This document shows, in pieces, positions 11,001 to 18,815 of a stretch of 64,000 nt of DNA; positions within the stretch are counted from its first letter, which is position 1, and each line of letters begins with the position of its first letter. The notes below the pieces were generated by a model. The model was not told the DNA's origin. It saw nothing but the letters and a program-made list of their open reading frames with translations, and made no database searches. The position numbers were made by a program, and so were the translations under genes. Source of the DNA: CAYQTL01 sp964420405 (GTDB taxonomy: Bacteria > Acidobacteriota > Thermoanaerobaculia > Thermoanaerobaculales > Sulfomarinibacteraceae); the NCBI GenBank assembly GCA_964420405.1, contig CAYQTL010000018.1, forward strand, positions 3,618-67,617, given 5' to 3'.

Positions 11001-11039
11001 CTTCATCATGGGTTCACCGGGGCTTCGTTCCGGCCTGAC
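11001..11039 (+). promoter_or_regulatory. Putative pho box (GT4 glycosyltransferase)
   Basis: Four units in 11-bp register, CTTCAT (11001), GTTCAC (11012), CTTCGT (11023) and CCTGAC (11034), end 38 nt before the ATG at 11077. The 11-bp direct-repeat geometry is that of PhoB sites. Assignment to PhoB is inferred. Confidence 0.55.
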
Positions 11040-11076
11040 CGCCGTGAACCAGACTCCCGGAGGGTCTGGCCCGAGC

Positions 11077-12195
11077 ATGCAGATCGTCCTCGCCACCGAC
11101 GCCTGGCTGCCGCAGGTCAACGGAGTCACCACCACCCTCGGGCGGTGCGTCGACGTGATCCAGCAGCGCGGCCACCGGGTGGAGGTCATCTCGCCGGACC
11201 GGTTCCGGACGGTTCCGTGTCCACGCTACCCAGAGATCAGGCTGGCGCTCGCCCCGGGACGGGCGGTCGCGAGGATCCTCGACGCCGTCGCGCCCGAGGC
11301 GGTGCACATCGCCACCGAGGGCCCCCTCGGCCTCGCCGTCCGGCGCTGGTGCCGGCGACGGGGGATGCCGTACACGACCTCGTTCCACACCCGGTTTCCG
11401 GAGTACCTGCGGGTGTACGCGGGCCTTCCCGAGAGCGTGGGGTACCGCCTGCTGCGCTGGTTCCACGGCCCGGCTGCGCGGACCCTGGTGCCGACCCGCG
11501 CCGTCCAGGTCGACCTCGAGCGGCGCGGGTTCCGTCACGTGGTGCGCTGGACGCGCGGCGTCGACGCGTCCCTGTTCCGCCCCCGCCACGAGCGGTTCTA
11601 CGAGCTCGAGCGACCCGTCTTCCTGTACGCGGGCCGGGTCGCGGCCGAGAAGAACATCGAGGCGTTCCTCGACCTGGAGCTGCCCGGCTCCAAGGTGGTG
11701 GTCGGCGACGGGCCGCTGCGGCACAGGCTCGAGCGAGCCCATCCCCGGGTCCACTTCGCGGGCTTCCGGTTCGGCGAGGACCTCGCCCGCCACTACGCCG
11801 GGGCCGACGTGTTCGTGTTCCCGAGCCGCACCGACACCTTCGGGATCGTCATGCTCGAGGCCAACGCCAGCGGCCTCCCGGTGGCCGCCTACCCCGTGAC
11901 GGGCCCGGTCGACGTCGTCCGGCAGGGGGTGACCGGGGTCCTCGACGAGGACCTCCGCGTGGCATGCCTCGCGGCGCTCGAGGTCGACCGCTCGGCGTGC
12001 GTCGCCCACGCCCGCAGCCAGTCATGGGAGCGCTGCGCCGAGATTCTGCTCGACAACCTGGCGGTGGCCGGGGGTGAGCCGGGGCGGGTGGCGGCGGCTG
12101 ACGACCTCCGGGTCGCGATCCCGTCCGCCCGCGATCGTGATCCTCAGCGAGCGGAGCGCCCGAATCCCACGGACACGGACGCGGGCCGGCGGTGA
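11077..12195 (+). CDS. GT4-family lipid glycosyltransferase (mannosyl/SqdX type)
   Basis: 372-residue GT-B glycosyltransferase. It has the N-terminal signature TDAWLPQVNGVTTTL, an HTRFPEYLR segment in the acceptor domain, and the donor-site stretch FPSRTDTFGIVMLEANASGL, in which the first acidic residue of the EX7E motif is Asp. Close relatives are alpha-mannosyltransferases and sulfoquinovosyl/glucuronosyl-diacylglycerol synthases. The last 30 residues (from about 343) are Arg/Pro/Asp-rich and are encoded by an intergenic repeat unit, so the gene probably ended earlier in its ancestor. A strong pho box precedes it. Role in phosphate-free glycolipid synthesis is inferred. Confidence 0.82.
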   Translation: MQIVLATDAWLPQVNGVTTTLGRCVDVIQQRGHRVEVISPDRFRTVPCPRYPEIRLALAPGRAVARILDAVAPEAVHIATEGPLGLAVRRWCRRRGMPYTTSFHTRFPEYLRVYAGLPESVGYRLLRWFHGPAARTLVPTRAVQVDLERRGFRHVVRWTRGVDASLFRPRHERFYELERPVFLYAGRVAAEKNIEAFLDLELPGSKVVVGDGPLRHRLERAHPRVHFAGFRFGEDLARHYAGADVFVFPSRTDTFGIVMLEANASGLPVAAYPVTGPVDVVRQGVTGVLDEDLRVACLAALEVDRSACVAHARSQSWERCAEILLDNLAVAGGEPGRVAAADDLRVAIPSARDRDPQRAERPNPTDTDAGRR

Positions 12196-12243
12196 TCCGA
12201 TCCCGCGGCGGCTCGACGGATCGTCGGCGACCGCCCCCCGCCC

Positions 12244-13449
12244 TCACGCCGCCATGGCGGAGCGGTCGGTCTCGTCGGCGGGACGGTTCCGCCAGCGGCG
12301 CAGGCGCAGCACCCGCCGGCCGGCGGGCTCGAGCAGGGTCCGCCGGCCGAGGGTGAAGCGGTTGCCGCGCCACTTCACCGACGAGCTGATGAACGGCACC
12401 GGCCACAGCAGACCGACGAGGACGCCGCGCAGCAGCTCCAGCGGCGGGTAGACGATCGCGCTGCGCCGGACCGCGAGCCGTCGCTCGGCGCCCCGCGCGA
12501 GCACCGACAGGGCGCCGAGGGTCGCCGCCGCCAGCCCGGCGGTGACCGGCCGGGGGTCGACCGCCACCAGGGCGAGCGCCGGCGGCACCGGGTTGGCGAG
12601 CACCTCGGCGAGGTACCACGGCGCCGCGATCCGGCGCCGGATGCGCGCCCACCGCAGGTGCCGGGCGGTGAACCCCCGCAGGCCGTGGTGTCCGAGGACG
12701 TTGTCGACCGGGCGCGACGACACGACCACCGCCAGGCCGAGTGCCCGCACCTCCTCGCCGCAGACCTGGTCCTCGGCCAGATACCGGCCGAGATGCTCGA
12801 AGCCGCCGATCCGCTCCAGGTCCGACCGCCGCAGCAGCATCGACTTGCCGACCGCGCACACCCGCCGTCCGATCCGCGTCACCGCGGCGACGGCGCCGGA
12901 CACGAACGCGTTGAGCTGGACCGCCTCGAGGACGCCGCCGAGACCGCTGCCGCCGACGCCGCGGATCTGCGAGGTGACGAGCCCGACGCCGGGCTGCTCC
13001 AGCTCGGCCACCATGTCCCGCAGCAGGGCGGAGCCGGCGGCGACGTTGCTGTCGGAGATCAGGATCACCTCGTGACGTGCGCGCGCCAGCAGGTTGGCGA
13101 GGTTGTTCACCTTGGGGTTGTGGCCCACCCGACGCTCGTCGGCGACCACCGCCGACGGCACCTCCGGGTGGCGTGCGGCCACCCGGCGGGCCACCTCGAG
13201 CGCCGGGTCGTCGGGCTCGGCGACGCCGAGCATCACCTCGTAGGCCGGGTAGTCGAGGCGGAAGAAGCTCTCGAGGTTCGCTTCGAGGTCGGCGTCCACC
13301 CCCTTCAGCGGCTTGAGCACGCTGACGGGGGCGAACGGACCGTCGAAATGCGGCGCGGGCGTGGCGAGATGCCGGCGCTGGGAGAGATGGAACACGACGA
13401 CCACGCCGAGCGAGACCAGTGTCAGGATCGCGAGCAGGAGCGACGCCAC
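12244..13449 (-). CDS. GT21-like ceramide/diacylglycerol glycosyltransferase
   Basis: 401 residues. An N-terminal membrane helix (about 1-20) is followed by a GT2/GT21 catalytic domain with VLKPLKGVDADL, the DXD-like LISDSNV, EDQVCGEEV, and the GT21 processivity motif (Q/R)xxRW seen as ARHLRW. Hydrophobic helices follow at the C-terminus. Relatives include HpnI, ceramide glucosyltransferases and the phosphate-starvation-induced Agt of Agrobacterium, which glycosylates diacylglycerol. The GTG at 13449 begins the membrane helix. A CTTCAC-CTTCAC pair lies 22 nt upstream. A glycolipid role under phosphate limitation is inferred. Confidence 0.83.
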   Translation of the reverse strand: MASLLLAILTLVSLGVVVVFHLSQRRHLATPAPHFDGPFAPVSVLKPLKGVDADLEANLESFFRLDYPAYEVMLGVAEPDDPALEVARRVAARHPEVPSAVVADERRVGHNPKVNNLANLLARARHEVILISDSNVAAGSALLRDMVAELEQPGVGLVTSQIRGVGGSGLGGVLEAVQLNAFVSGAVAAVTRIGRRVCAVGKSMLLRRSDLERIGGFEHLGRYLAEDQVCGEEVRALGLAVVVSSRPVDNVLGHHGLRGFTARHLRWARIRRRIAAPWYLAEVLANPVPPALALVAVDPRPVTAGLAAATLGALSVLARGAERRLAVRRSAIVYPPLELLRGVLVGLLWPVPFISSSVKWRGNRFTLGRRTLLEPAGRRVLRLRRWRNRPADETDRSAMAA

Positions 13450-13471
13450 GGGACGATCGTCGCGGCGGGGC

Positions 13472-13488
13472 GTGAAGCGCTCGTGAAG
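13472..13488 (-). promoter_or_regulatory. Putative pho box (GT21-like gene)
   Basis: Two exact copies of GTGAAG (CTTCAC on the minus strand) at 13472 and 13483, spaced 11 bp, stand 22 nt before the GT21-like start. The site is in the divergent gap and could also serve the plus-strand gene, where another CTTCAC lies at 13506. Confidence 0.6.
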
Positions 13489-13551
13489 GCCGGGACGCCG
13501 GGACCCTTCACAATCCGGGCGGCCGCGGTCACACTCGCGGGGAGCGCGTCG

Positions 13552-14772
13552 ATGTCCTCTCCACCCTCCCCCCGCTGCGTGGACCGGTTCGTGGTGGCCA
13601 CCGTGACCATGGGGTACGGCCACCTCCGCGCCGCCCGCGCGCTCGCCGACCACCTCGGCGCGGAGCTCGTGGAGGTCGACCGGGCGCCGTGGGCGGGGCG
13701 GGCGGAGCAGCGCTGGTGGCGCGCCGCGCGGCGGACGTACGAGGCGCTGTCGCGCGCCTCGCAGCTGCCGGTCGCGGGCCGGCCGTTCCTCGCGCTCCTC
13801 GACCGGGTGACCGCGACGGGCGCCGGCGAGCCACGCCGGCCACCGCCGTCGGTGCGCTTCCTGCGGCGGCGGGTCGAACGGGGCCTCGGCGCCGCCATGG
13901 TCGAGCGTCTCGAGCGCACCGGGCGCCGGCTGGTGACCACGTTCTACGTCCCCGCCGTGGTCGCCGACCACCATCGGTTGCCGGCGGACTGCGTCGTCAC
14001 CGACACCGACCTGCACCGGATCTGGGTGCCGGCGGAGCCGTCCGACAGCCGGATCCGGTACCTGGCGCCGTCCGGGGCGGCGGTGGACCGGCTGGGCTCC
14101 TACGGCGTCGCCCCGGACCGGGTGGTGGCGACCGGCTTCCCGTTGCCGGACTCCCTGGCGGGCGCCGGGACCGCCGACGCGGTCCAGGCCCTGCGGCGCG
14201 AGCGGATCGGCCGGGCCCGGCGCGGCGACGGGCCCCTCCACCTGACGTTCGCGGTCGGTGGCGCCGGCGCCCAGGCGCGGCGCGCCCATGGCCTGCTGCG
14301 CGCGCTTCGCCCCCAGCTTCGCGCCACGCGTCTGCGGGTGACCCTCGTCGCCGGGACCCGCGGCGAGCTCGCGCGGCGGTTTCGCCGCTGGGCGCGCGAG
14401 GAGGCGCCGGAGGGCTACCGCGACGGCGTCGTCGAGGTTCTCGAGGGCCGCGACTTCGGCGCCTACTACGAGCGGTTCAACCGGCTGCTGGCGACCACCG
14501 ACCTGCTCTGGACCAAGCCGGGCGAGCTGGTGTTCTACGCCGCCCTCGGCCTGCCGCTGCTGCTCGACCGCCCGGTGGGCCGGCACGAGCACGCCAACCT
14601 CCGGTGGGCGGTCGGCGCCGGCGCGGCGGCGCGGGCGCCGGCGCCGGAGGCGGCCGCCGCGTGGCTCGGGCAGGCCCTGGCCGACGGCGCGCTCGACGCC
14701 ATGGCCGAGGCCGGATTCGAGGGGTTGCCGCGCGACGGCGCCCGGCGGATCGCCGAGGTGGTGCGGGGCTGA
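13552..14772 (+). CDS. MGDG-synthase/MurG-like glycosyltransferase (GT28 type)
   Basis: 406-residue GT-B enzyme. The N-terminal VVATVTMGYGHLRAARALAD is the membrane-lipid-acceptor motif shared by MurG, plant MGDG synthase and processive diacylglycerol glucosyltransferases. A CVVTDTDLHRIWV segment and a donor site near LLWTKPGELVFYAALGLPLL complete the fold. The start at 13552 keeps the whole Rossmann strand before MGYGH. It is divergent from the GT21-like gene across a pho-box-bearing gap. It probably adds a sugar to diacylglycerol; donor unknown. Confidence 0.75.
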   Translation: MSSPPSPRCVDRFVVATVTMGYGHLRAARALADHLGAELVEVDRAPWAGRAEQRWWRAARRTYEALSRASQLPVAGRPFLALLDRVTATGAGEPRRPPPSVRFLRRRVERGLGAAMVERLERTGRRLVTTFYVPAVVADHHRLPADCVVTDTDLHRIWVPAEPSDSRIRYLAPSGAAVDRLGSYGVAPDRVVATGFPLPDSLAGAGTADAVQALRRERIGRARRGDGPLHLTFAVGGAGAQARRAHGLLRALRPQLRATRLRVTLVAGTRGELARRFRRWAREEAPEGYRDGVVEVLEGRDFGAYYERFNRLLATTDLLWTKPGELVFYAALGLPLLLDRPVGRHEHANLRWAVGAGAAARAPAPEAAAAWLGQALADGALDAMAEAGFEGLPRDGARRIAEVVRG

Positions 14773-15008
14773 GGTGGGCCCGGCGGGCGATCCGATCGTG
14801 CCGGGGGCCAGCTCCGATCCCGACGAGGGTCCCGCCGCCGCCCGTCGAAGGATGCACCCGGCTGCGACCGGAGGACACCCTGACCGGGAACGGGCTGGGG
14901 ATCGGAACGGAGGGATGGGGGCGAGGTCCGGGTCGCGGGCGCCCGCCACCGTCGACCGATCTTAACGGCCGGCTTACGCCCGGTTGACGGGAGGTCGGCC
15001 GGGGCTTC

Positions 15009-15569
15009 ATGGGGCCTCTCCACGATGAGGCCATGGAGAGCCCGCAGGTCCCAGCCGTCGGCCGGATCGCGCAGCTGGCGGCGGTGGAGCACGCGCTGTG
15101 CCGCCTGGTCGGGCGCGCCGTCGTCGGCCGGCCGCTGGTGGCGCTGCTGCGGATCGCGTCGCGATACGGCGACTGGCCGCTGTCGGTGACGGTGGCGCTG
15201 CTGCTGGCGGTCGCCCACGGTCACGCCGCGTTCGTGCTGTGGACCGCGGCCTCGGTCGCCGCGGTGCTCCTGCAGAAGACCCTCAAGGTGCGGTGTGCCC
15301 GCCGGCGGCCATGCGAGATGCCCGACGGGCCGCCCCAGCGGGCGCCGATTCCCGACGCCGGCAGCTTCCCCTCGGGGCACACCCTGCACGCGGTGATGGC
15401 GGCGGTGGTGGTGTCGCAGCTGCTGCCGTCGACGGCCCCGTTCTTCGTGGTCGTGGCGCTGCTCATCGCCGCCTCGCGGGTGGTGCTGGGCGTCCACTAC
15501 CCGTCGGACGTCGCCGCGGGCGCGTCGATCGGCGGACTGCTGGGCGCGGTCCTCTGCGCGCTGGTGTGA
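15009..15569 (+). CDS. PAP2-family lipid phosphatase
   Basis: 186 residues, about five membrane helices, with the three PAP2 motifs: K(x6)RP as KVRCARRRP, PSGH in FPSGHT, and SR(x5)H(x3)D as SRVVLGVHYPSD. These enzymes remove phosphate from phosphatidate, undecaprenyl diphosphate or similar lipids at the outer face of the membrane. A second start at 15033 is possible. CTTAAC/CTTACG/GTTGAC at 14961-14988 are pho-box-like but out of strict 11-bp register. In this setting conversion of phosphatidate to diacylglycerol, the acceptor for the neighbouring glycosyltransferases, is attractive but inferred. Confidence 0.85.
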   Translation: MGPLHDEAMESPQVPAVGRIAQLAAVEHALCRLVGRAVVGRPLVALLRIASRYGDWPLSVTVALLLAVAHGHAAFVLWTAASVAAVLLQKTLKVRCARRRPCEMPDGPPQRAPIPDAGSFPSGHTLHAVMAAVVVSQLLPSTAPFFVVVALLIAASRVVLGVHYPSDVAAGASIGGLLGAVLCALV

Positions 15570-15698
15570 GGGCCCGGACGGCCGTCGTCCCCGGCGACCT
15601 CCGCGGGTCCCCCGGGCACCGCTGCCGCTGTCGCTGTCCGTGTCGCTGTGGCGTGCATCCCCCGTGAACGACGGCGCAGTGGGCGTGGAAGTTCTTCG

Positions 15699-15754
15699 AC
15701 TCCCGTCGCGTCCTGCGGGACGCTCCGCTCGCTCAGGATGACGGGGGGAGCCGG
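15699..15754. repeat. Dispersed repeat: CGGGACGCTCCGCTCGCTCAGG-type unit
   Basis: The stretch centred on GGGACGCTCCGCTCGCTCAG followed by GATGACGG recurs, inverted and diverged, inside the 3' end of the GT4 gene (about 12140-12175) and, shortened, at about 25285-25305. No coding role is visible. Together with GATCCCG repeats it belongs to the dispersed repeats of this window. Confidence 0.5.
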
Positions 15755-15766
15755 CGGCCGTCACGG

Positions 15767-15783
15767 CTTCACACCGGCTTCAT
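15767..15783 (+). promoter_or_regulatory. Putative pho box (pit)
   Basis: CTTCAC at 15767 and CTTCAT at 15778, spaced exactly 11 bp, 61 nt upstream of the pit start. PhoB control of this transporter is inferred from this geometry. Confidence 0.55.
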
Positions 15784-15843
15784 GAGTCTCCGCTGGAGTG
15801 GCCGTGTCCGGCGCTGCCATGCCGGACCGGGGGGGAAGGGTCC

Positions 15844-17382
15844 ATGCTCGCTGCGTCGCTGGTCGTCATCCTGGTCGCCATGATCACCTTCGCGATCCTC
15901 GACCTGTGGGTGGGGGTGGCGAACGACGCCGTCAACTTCCTCAACTCCGCACTCGGGGCGCGGGTCGCGACCCGGCGCATGATCCTCGCGGTGGCGTCGG
16001 TCGGCGTCGCCTTCGGCGCCATGGTCTCCACCGGCATGATGGAGGTGGCCCGCAAGGGCGTGTTCGATCCGAGCCGCTTCACCGACGACACCGGCCATCT
16101 GATCCTGCCCGCGATCCTGGCCGTCTACCTGGGCGTGATCGCGGCCGACGTGGTGCTGCTCGACCTGTTCAACTCCTTCGGCCTGCCCACGTCGACCACC
16201 GTCAGCATCATCTCGGAGCTCGCCGGGGCCTCGATCGCGGTCTCGTTCTGGCTGTCCGGGATGAACCTCCGCGAGGCGCTCGGCGTGATCAACACCGGCC
16301 CGCTGCTCGGCATCTACTCGGGGATCTTCCTGTCGGTGGTGGTGTCCTTCTCGGTCGGCGCGCTGGTGATGTTCCTCGCCAGGCTCCTGCTGACCCACGA
16401 CCTCGGCGCACGGTTCCGCGCGCTCGGCTGGATCTGGGTGTCGGTGTCGTTCGTCTCGCTGACCTACTTCGTGCTGCTCAAGGGGCTCAAGCAGGCAGCG
16501 TTCCTCGACGAGGCCACCACCCAGCTCCTGTACCGCAACGTCGGCTGGATCCTCGGCGGAGTGGCGATCGTGTCGGCGGTGGCGGCGGTCGCCCTCGCGC
16601 GCCACTACCGGGCGGTGTTCACCGTCATCATCCTCGCCGGCACCTGCTCGCTGGCGATCGCCTTCGCGGGCAACGACCTGGTCAACTTCATCGGCCCGAC
16701 GGTGGCGGCGGCCCAGGCGATCCTGATCCCGGGCGTCAACCTCTCGGGCAAGGTGCCGACGCCCGAGTGGGCGTTGATCGCCGCCGGGCTCGTGATGGTG
16801 GCGGCGTTGTGGCGATCCAAGAAGGCCCGCCGCGTGACGGACACCGAGATCCGGCTCGCCGCCCAGGGAGACGCCCGCCAACGGTTCCAGGGCAACAGGT
16901 TCGCCGCCGCGATCGTGTCGTGGACGACGACCCTGCACTCGCTCGTGAACCGCGCCACGCCGGCCTCGCTGCGCCGCCGGGTCGACCAGCGGACGCGGCC
17001 GCCGGTGGCAGAGCCCGGCGAGCCGCCCTACGACCTGCTGCGAGCCTCGGTCAACCTGACGGTCGCGAGCCTGCTGATCTCCATCGGCACGCTCAACAAG
17101 CTGCCCCTGTCCACCACCTACATCACCTTCATGGTGGCCATGGGCGCCGCGCTGGCCGACCGTCGCTGGGAGTCCTCCAGCGCCGAGCAGCGCGTCGCCG
17201 GGATCCTCACCGTGGTCGGCGGCTGGGTCCTCACCGGCGTGATCGCCGCCACCGGCGGGGCGATCGCGGCGTCGATCATCTTCACGGGCGGCACCGTCGG
17301 GGTCGCGATCGTGATCGGGCTGGTGCTCGTCGCGCTCGTCCGGATGGCCCGCGGCCGGTACGCGGAGGAGTCCTACGGCTAG
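15844..17382 (+). CDS. pit: PiT-family inorganic phosphate transporter
   Basis: 512-residue membrane protein with duplicated PiT signatures: GVANDAVNF near the N-terminus and GNDLVNFIGP in the middle. There are about ten hydrophobic helices and a charged cytoplasmic loop between about 325 and 395. PiT transporters bring in metal-phosphate with protons or Na+. A pho-box pair precedes it, which is unusual for a low-affinity transporter and suggests use during starvation. Its stop codon lies within the left end of the long inverted repeat 17379-17545. Confidence 0.92.
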   Translation: MLAASLVVILVAMITFAILDLWVGVANDAVNFLNSALGARVATRRMILAVASVGVAFGAMVSTGMMEVARKGVFDPSRFTDDTGHLILPAILAVYLGVIAADVVLLDLFNSFGLPTSTTVSIISELAGASIAVSFWLSGMNLREALGVINTGPLLGIYSGIFLSVVVSFSVGALVMFLARLLLTHDLGARFRALGWIWVSVSFVSLTYFVLLKGLKQAAFLDEATTQLLYRNVGWILGGVAIVSAVAAVALARHYRAVFTVIILAGTCSLAIAFAGNDLVNFIGPTVAAAQAILIPGVNLSGKVPTPEWALIAAGLVMVAALWRSKKARRVTDTEIRLAAQGDARQRFQGNRFAAAIVSWTTTLHSLVNRATPASLRRRVDQRTRPPVAEPGEPPYDLLRASVNLTVASLLISIGTLNKLPLSTTYITFMVAMGAALADRRWESSSAEQRVAGILTVVGGWVLTGVIAATGGAIAASIIFTGGTVGVAIVIGLVLVALVRMARGRYAEESYG

Positions 17383-17545
17383 GAGGGCGTAGGGCATAGA
17401 CTGACGGCGCCTTTCGGGCGTCGTGAGCGCCCGTTTCCGGCGGATTCTCGGCCCGTACTCAGAGTACTGCGCCTCGAATCCGCCGAAAACGGGCATCTCA
17501 CGACGCTCCGAAATCCATCCGCCATCTTTGCCCTACGACCTCCTA
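17379..17545. repeat. Long imperfect inverted repeat, ~70-bp arms
   Basis: Arms 17379-17448 and about 17475-17545 are inverted copies with a few mismatches and single-base gaps, both outer ends beginning CTAGGAGG(G/T)CGTAGGGCA. The 26-nt centre contains its own palindrome GTACTCAGAGTAC (17455-17467). The element starts at the stop codon of pit. It could be a strong terminator, a RNA structure, or a non-autonomous (MITE-like) insertion. No other copy is visible in this window. Confidence 0.85.
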
Positions 17546-17594
17546 GCGGGGCCGCGCGCCTGCTGTCGAGGCGGAACGACGGAAGCGGTCGCGG

Positions 17595-18629
17595 TCACTT
17601 CGCCAACAGCCGGGCGCCGTCGTAGGTGAGGGAGCGCAGCAGCTTCTCGGCCTTGAGCACGGCGTTGCCGGGCAGGGGCGCGTAGAGGAGCTCCTCGTTG
17701 AGCGCCTGGCCGTCGTGGATCGCCCACCACAGCAGCTCGGCGAGGGCTGCGGCGCGCTCTCGGGAGCGGCCGTCGTACGCCTGCTCGCGGTAGACCAGCA
17801 GGTAGGTGAGCGCCGTCAGCGGATAGCCGTCGGGGGCGTCGGTGTTGGTCACCATCCGGCGCGCGTCGGCGGGCAGCGGTACCCGCGCCGCCGCGGTCAG
17901 GCTCTCCATGGTGGGCTTGACGAAGTAGGCGGAGGCGTTCTTGACCGCGGCCGTCGGGAGGTCGCGATTGCGGGCGTAGCCGTGCTCCACGTACCCGATG
18001 GCGCCCGGCGTCTGCTCCACCAGCTGGGCGACGCCGTCGTTGCCGTCGGCCTCGACGCCGACCGGCCACGCCACGGTGGTGGCGGCGCCGACGGTCTCCT
18101 TCCAGCCGACCGTGGTCTGCGACAGGAAGTCGGTGAACACCATCGTCGTGCCGCTGGCGTCGGCCCGGTGGACGACGGTGACCGCGAGGTCCGGAAAGCG
18201 CAGCCCGGGGTTCACCTCGGCGATCCGCCGGTCGGTCCAGCTCGTGATCTCGCCCCGGAAGATGCCGGACAGCAGCTCGGGGGTGAACCGCAGCTCGGGG
18301 ATGCCGGGGAGGTTGTAGGTGACCACCACCGCCCCGAGGCAGGTCGGGATGTGGATCACCTCGCCCGGTGCGGCGGCGAGGGCGCGGTCGTCGAGAAAGG
18401 CGTCGCTGGCCCCGAAGTCCGCGCGCCGCTCGAGCACCGCCTCGATGCCGGCGCCGGAGCCTGCCGGGTAGTAGCGGACGGTGGTGCCCTCGAGCCGCTC
18501 GTAGACGTCGAACCACTCCTGGTACAGCGGGTAGGGGAGGGTCGCACCGACGCCGTTGAGCTCGACCTCGGCCGTGGCGACGGCGGTGGACATCAGGATG
18601 GCTGCGACGAGGGTGCGGGTGTGACGCAT
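17595..18629 (-). CDS. PstS-family phosphate-binding protein (second copy)
   Basis: 344 residues with a signal peptide (about 1-23) and the PstS fold: LNGVGATLPYPLYQEW, YYPAGSGAGIEAV, DFGASDAFLDD, ADASGTTMVFTDFL and GAIGYVEHGYA. All contribute to phosphate binding in the family. The ATG at 18629 is chosen over one at 18656 because GGAGGT sits 6 nt upstream. It is far from a pst permease operon, so it may share the permease at 30-32 kb. Pho-box-like repeats fill its promoter region. Confidence 0.9.
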   Translation of the reverse strand: MRHTRTLVAAILMSTAVATAEVELNGVGATLPYPLYQEWFDVYERLEGTTVRYYPAGSGAGIEAVLERRADFGASDAFLDDRALAAAPGEVIHIPTCLGAVVVTYNLPGIPELRFTPELLSGIFRGEITSWTDRRIAEVNPGLRFPDLAVTVVHRADASGTTMVFTDFLSQTTVGWKETVGAATTVAWPVGVEADGNDGVAQLVEQTPGAIGYVEHGYARNRDLPTAAVKNASAYFVKPTMESLTAAARVPLPADARRMVTNTDAPDGYPLTALTYLLVYREQAYDGRSRERAAALAELLWWAIHDGQALNEELLYAPLPGNAVLKAEKLLRSLTYDGARLLAK

Positions 18630-18645
18630 GGCTCGACCTCCAACG

Positions 18646-18723
18646 GTGAACCGCATCGTGTGACGGCGGTGTCAGGGTGGGATTGCCGTGCCGTGAAGCG
18701 GCGGTGAACCGGCTCGTGTGAAG
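18646..18723 (-). promoter_or_regulatory. Putative pho boxes (second pstS)
   Basis: GTGAAG at 18693, GTGAAC at 18704 (11 bp) and GTGAAG at 18718 (14 bp), with further copies GTGAAC at 18646 and GTGACG at 18660. All read CTTCAC-like toward the minus-strand pstS. The same 11/14-bp mixture occurs before the Na/Pi gene. Confidence 0.55.
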
Positions 18724-18815
18724 GCGGCGAAAACTCCTGGTAAGAACCCCCTTTCTGCGGGCTCGGCGGGACCGGACAGGGGGTAGCATCGTGGTCCCGA
18801 GCAGGAGGTGCTGCC

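Noticed and set aside
14961..14988. Pho-box-like units upstream of the PAP2 gene
   Set aside because: Spacings are 12 and 10 bp and the sequences drift from CTTCAC, so not listed as a site.
17423..17629. 68-codon frame inside the long inverted repeat
   Set aside because: It reads across both arms and the loop; no start context and no similarity.
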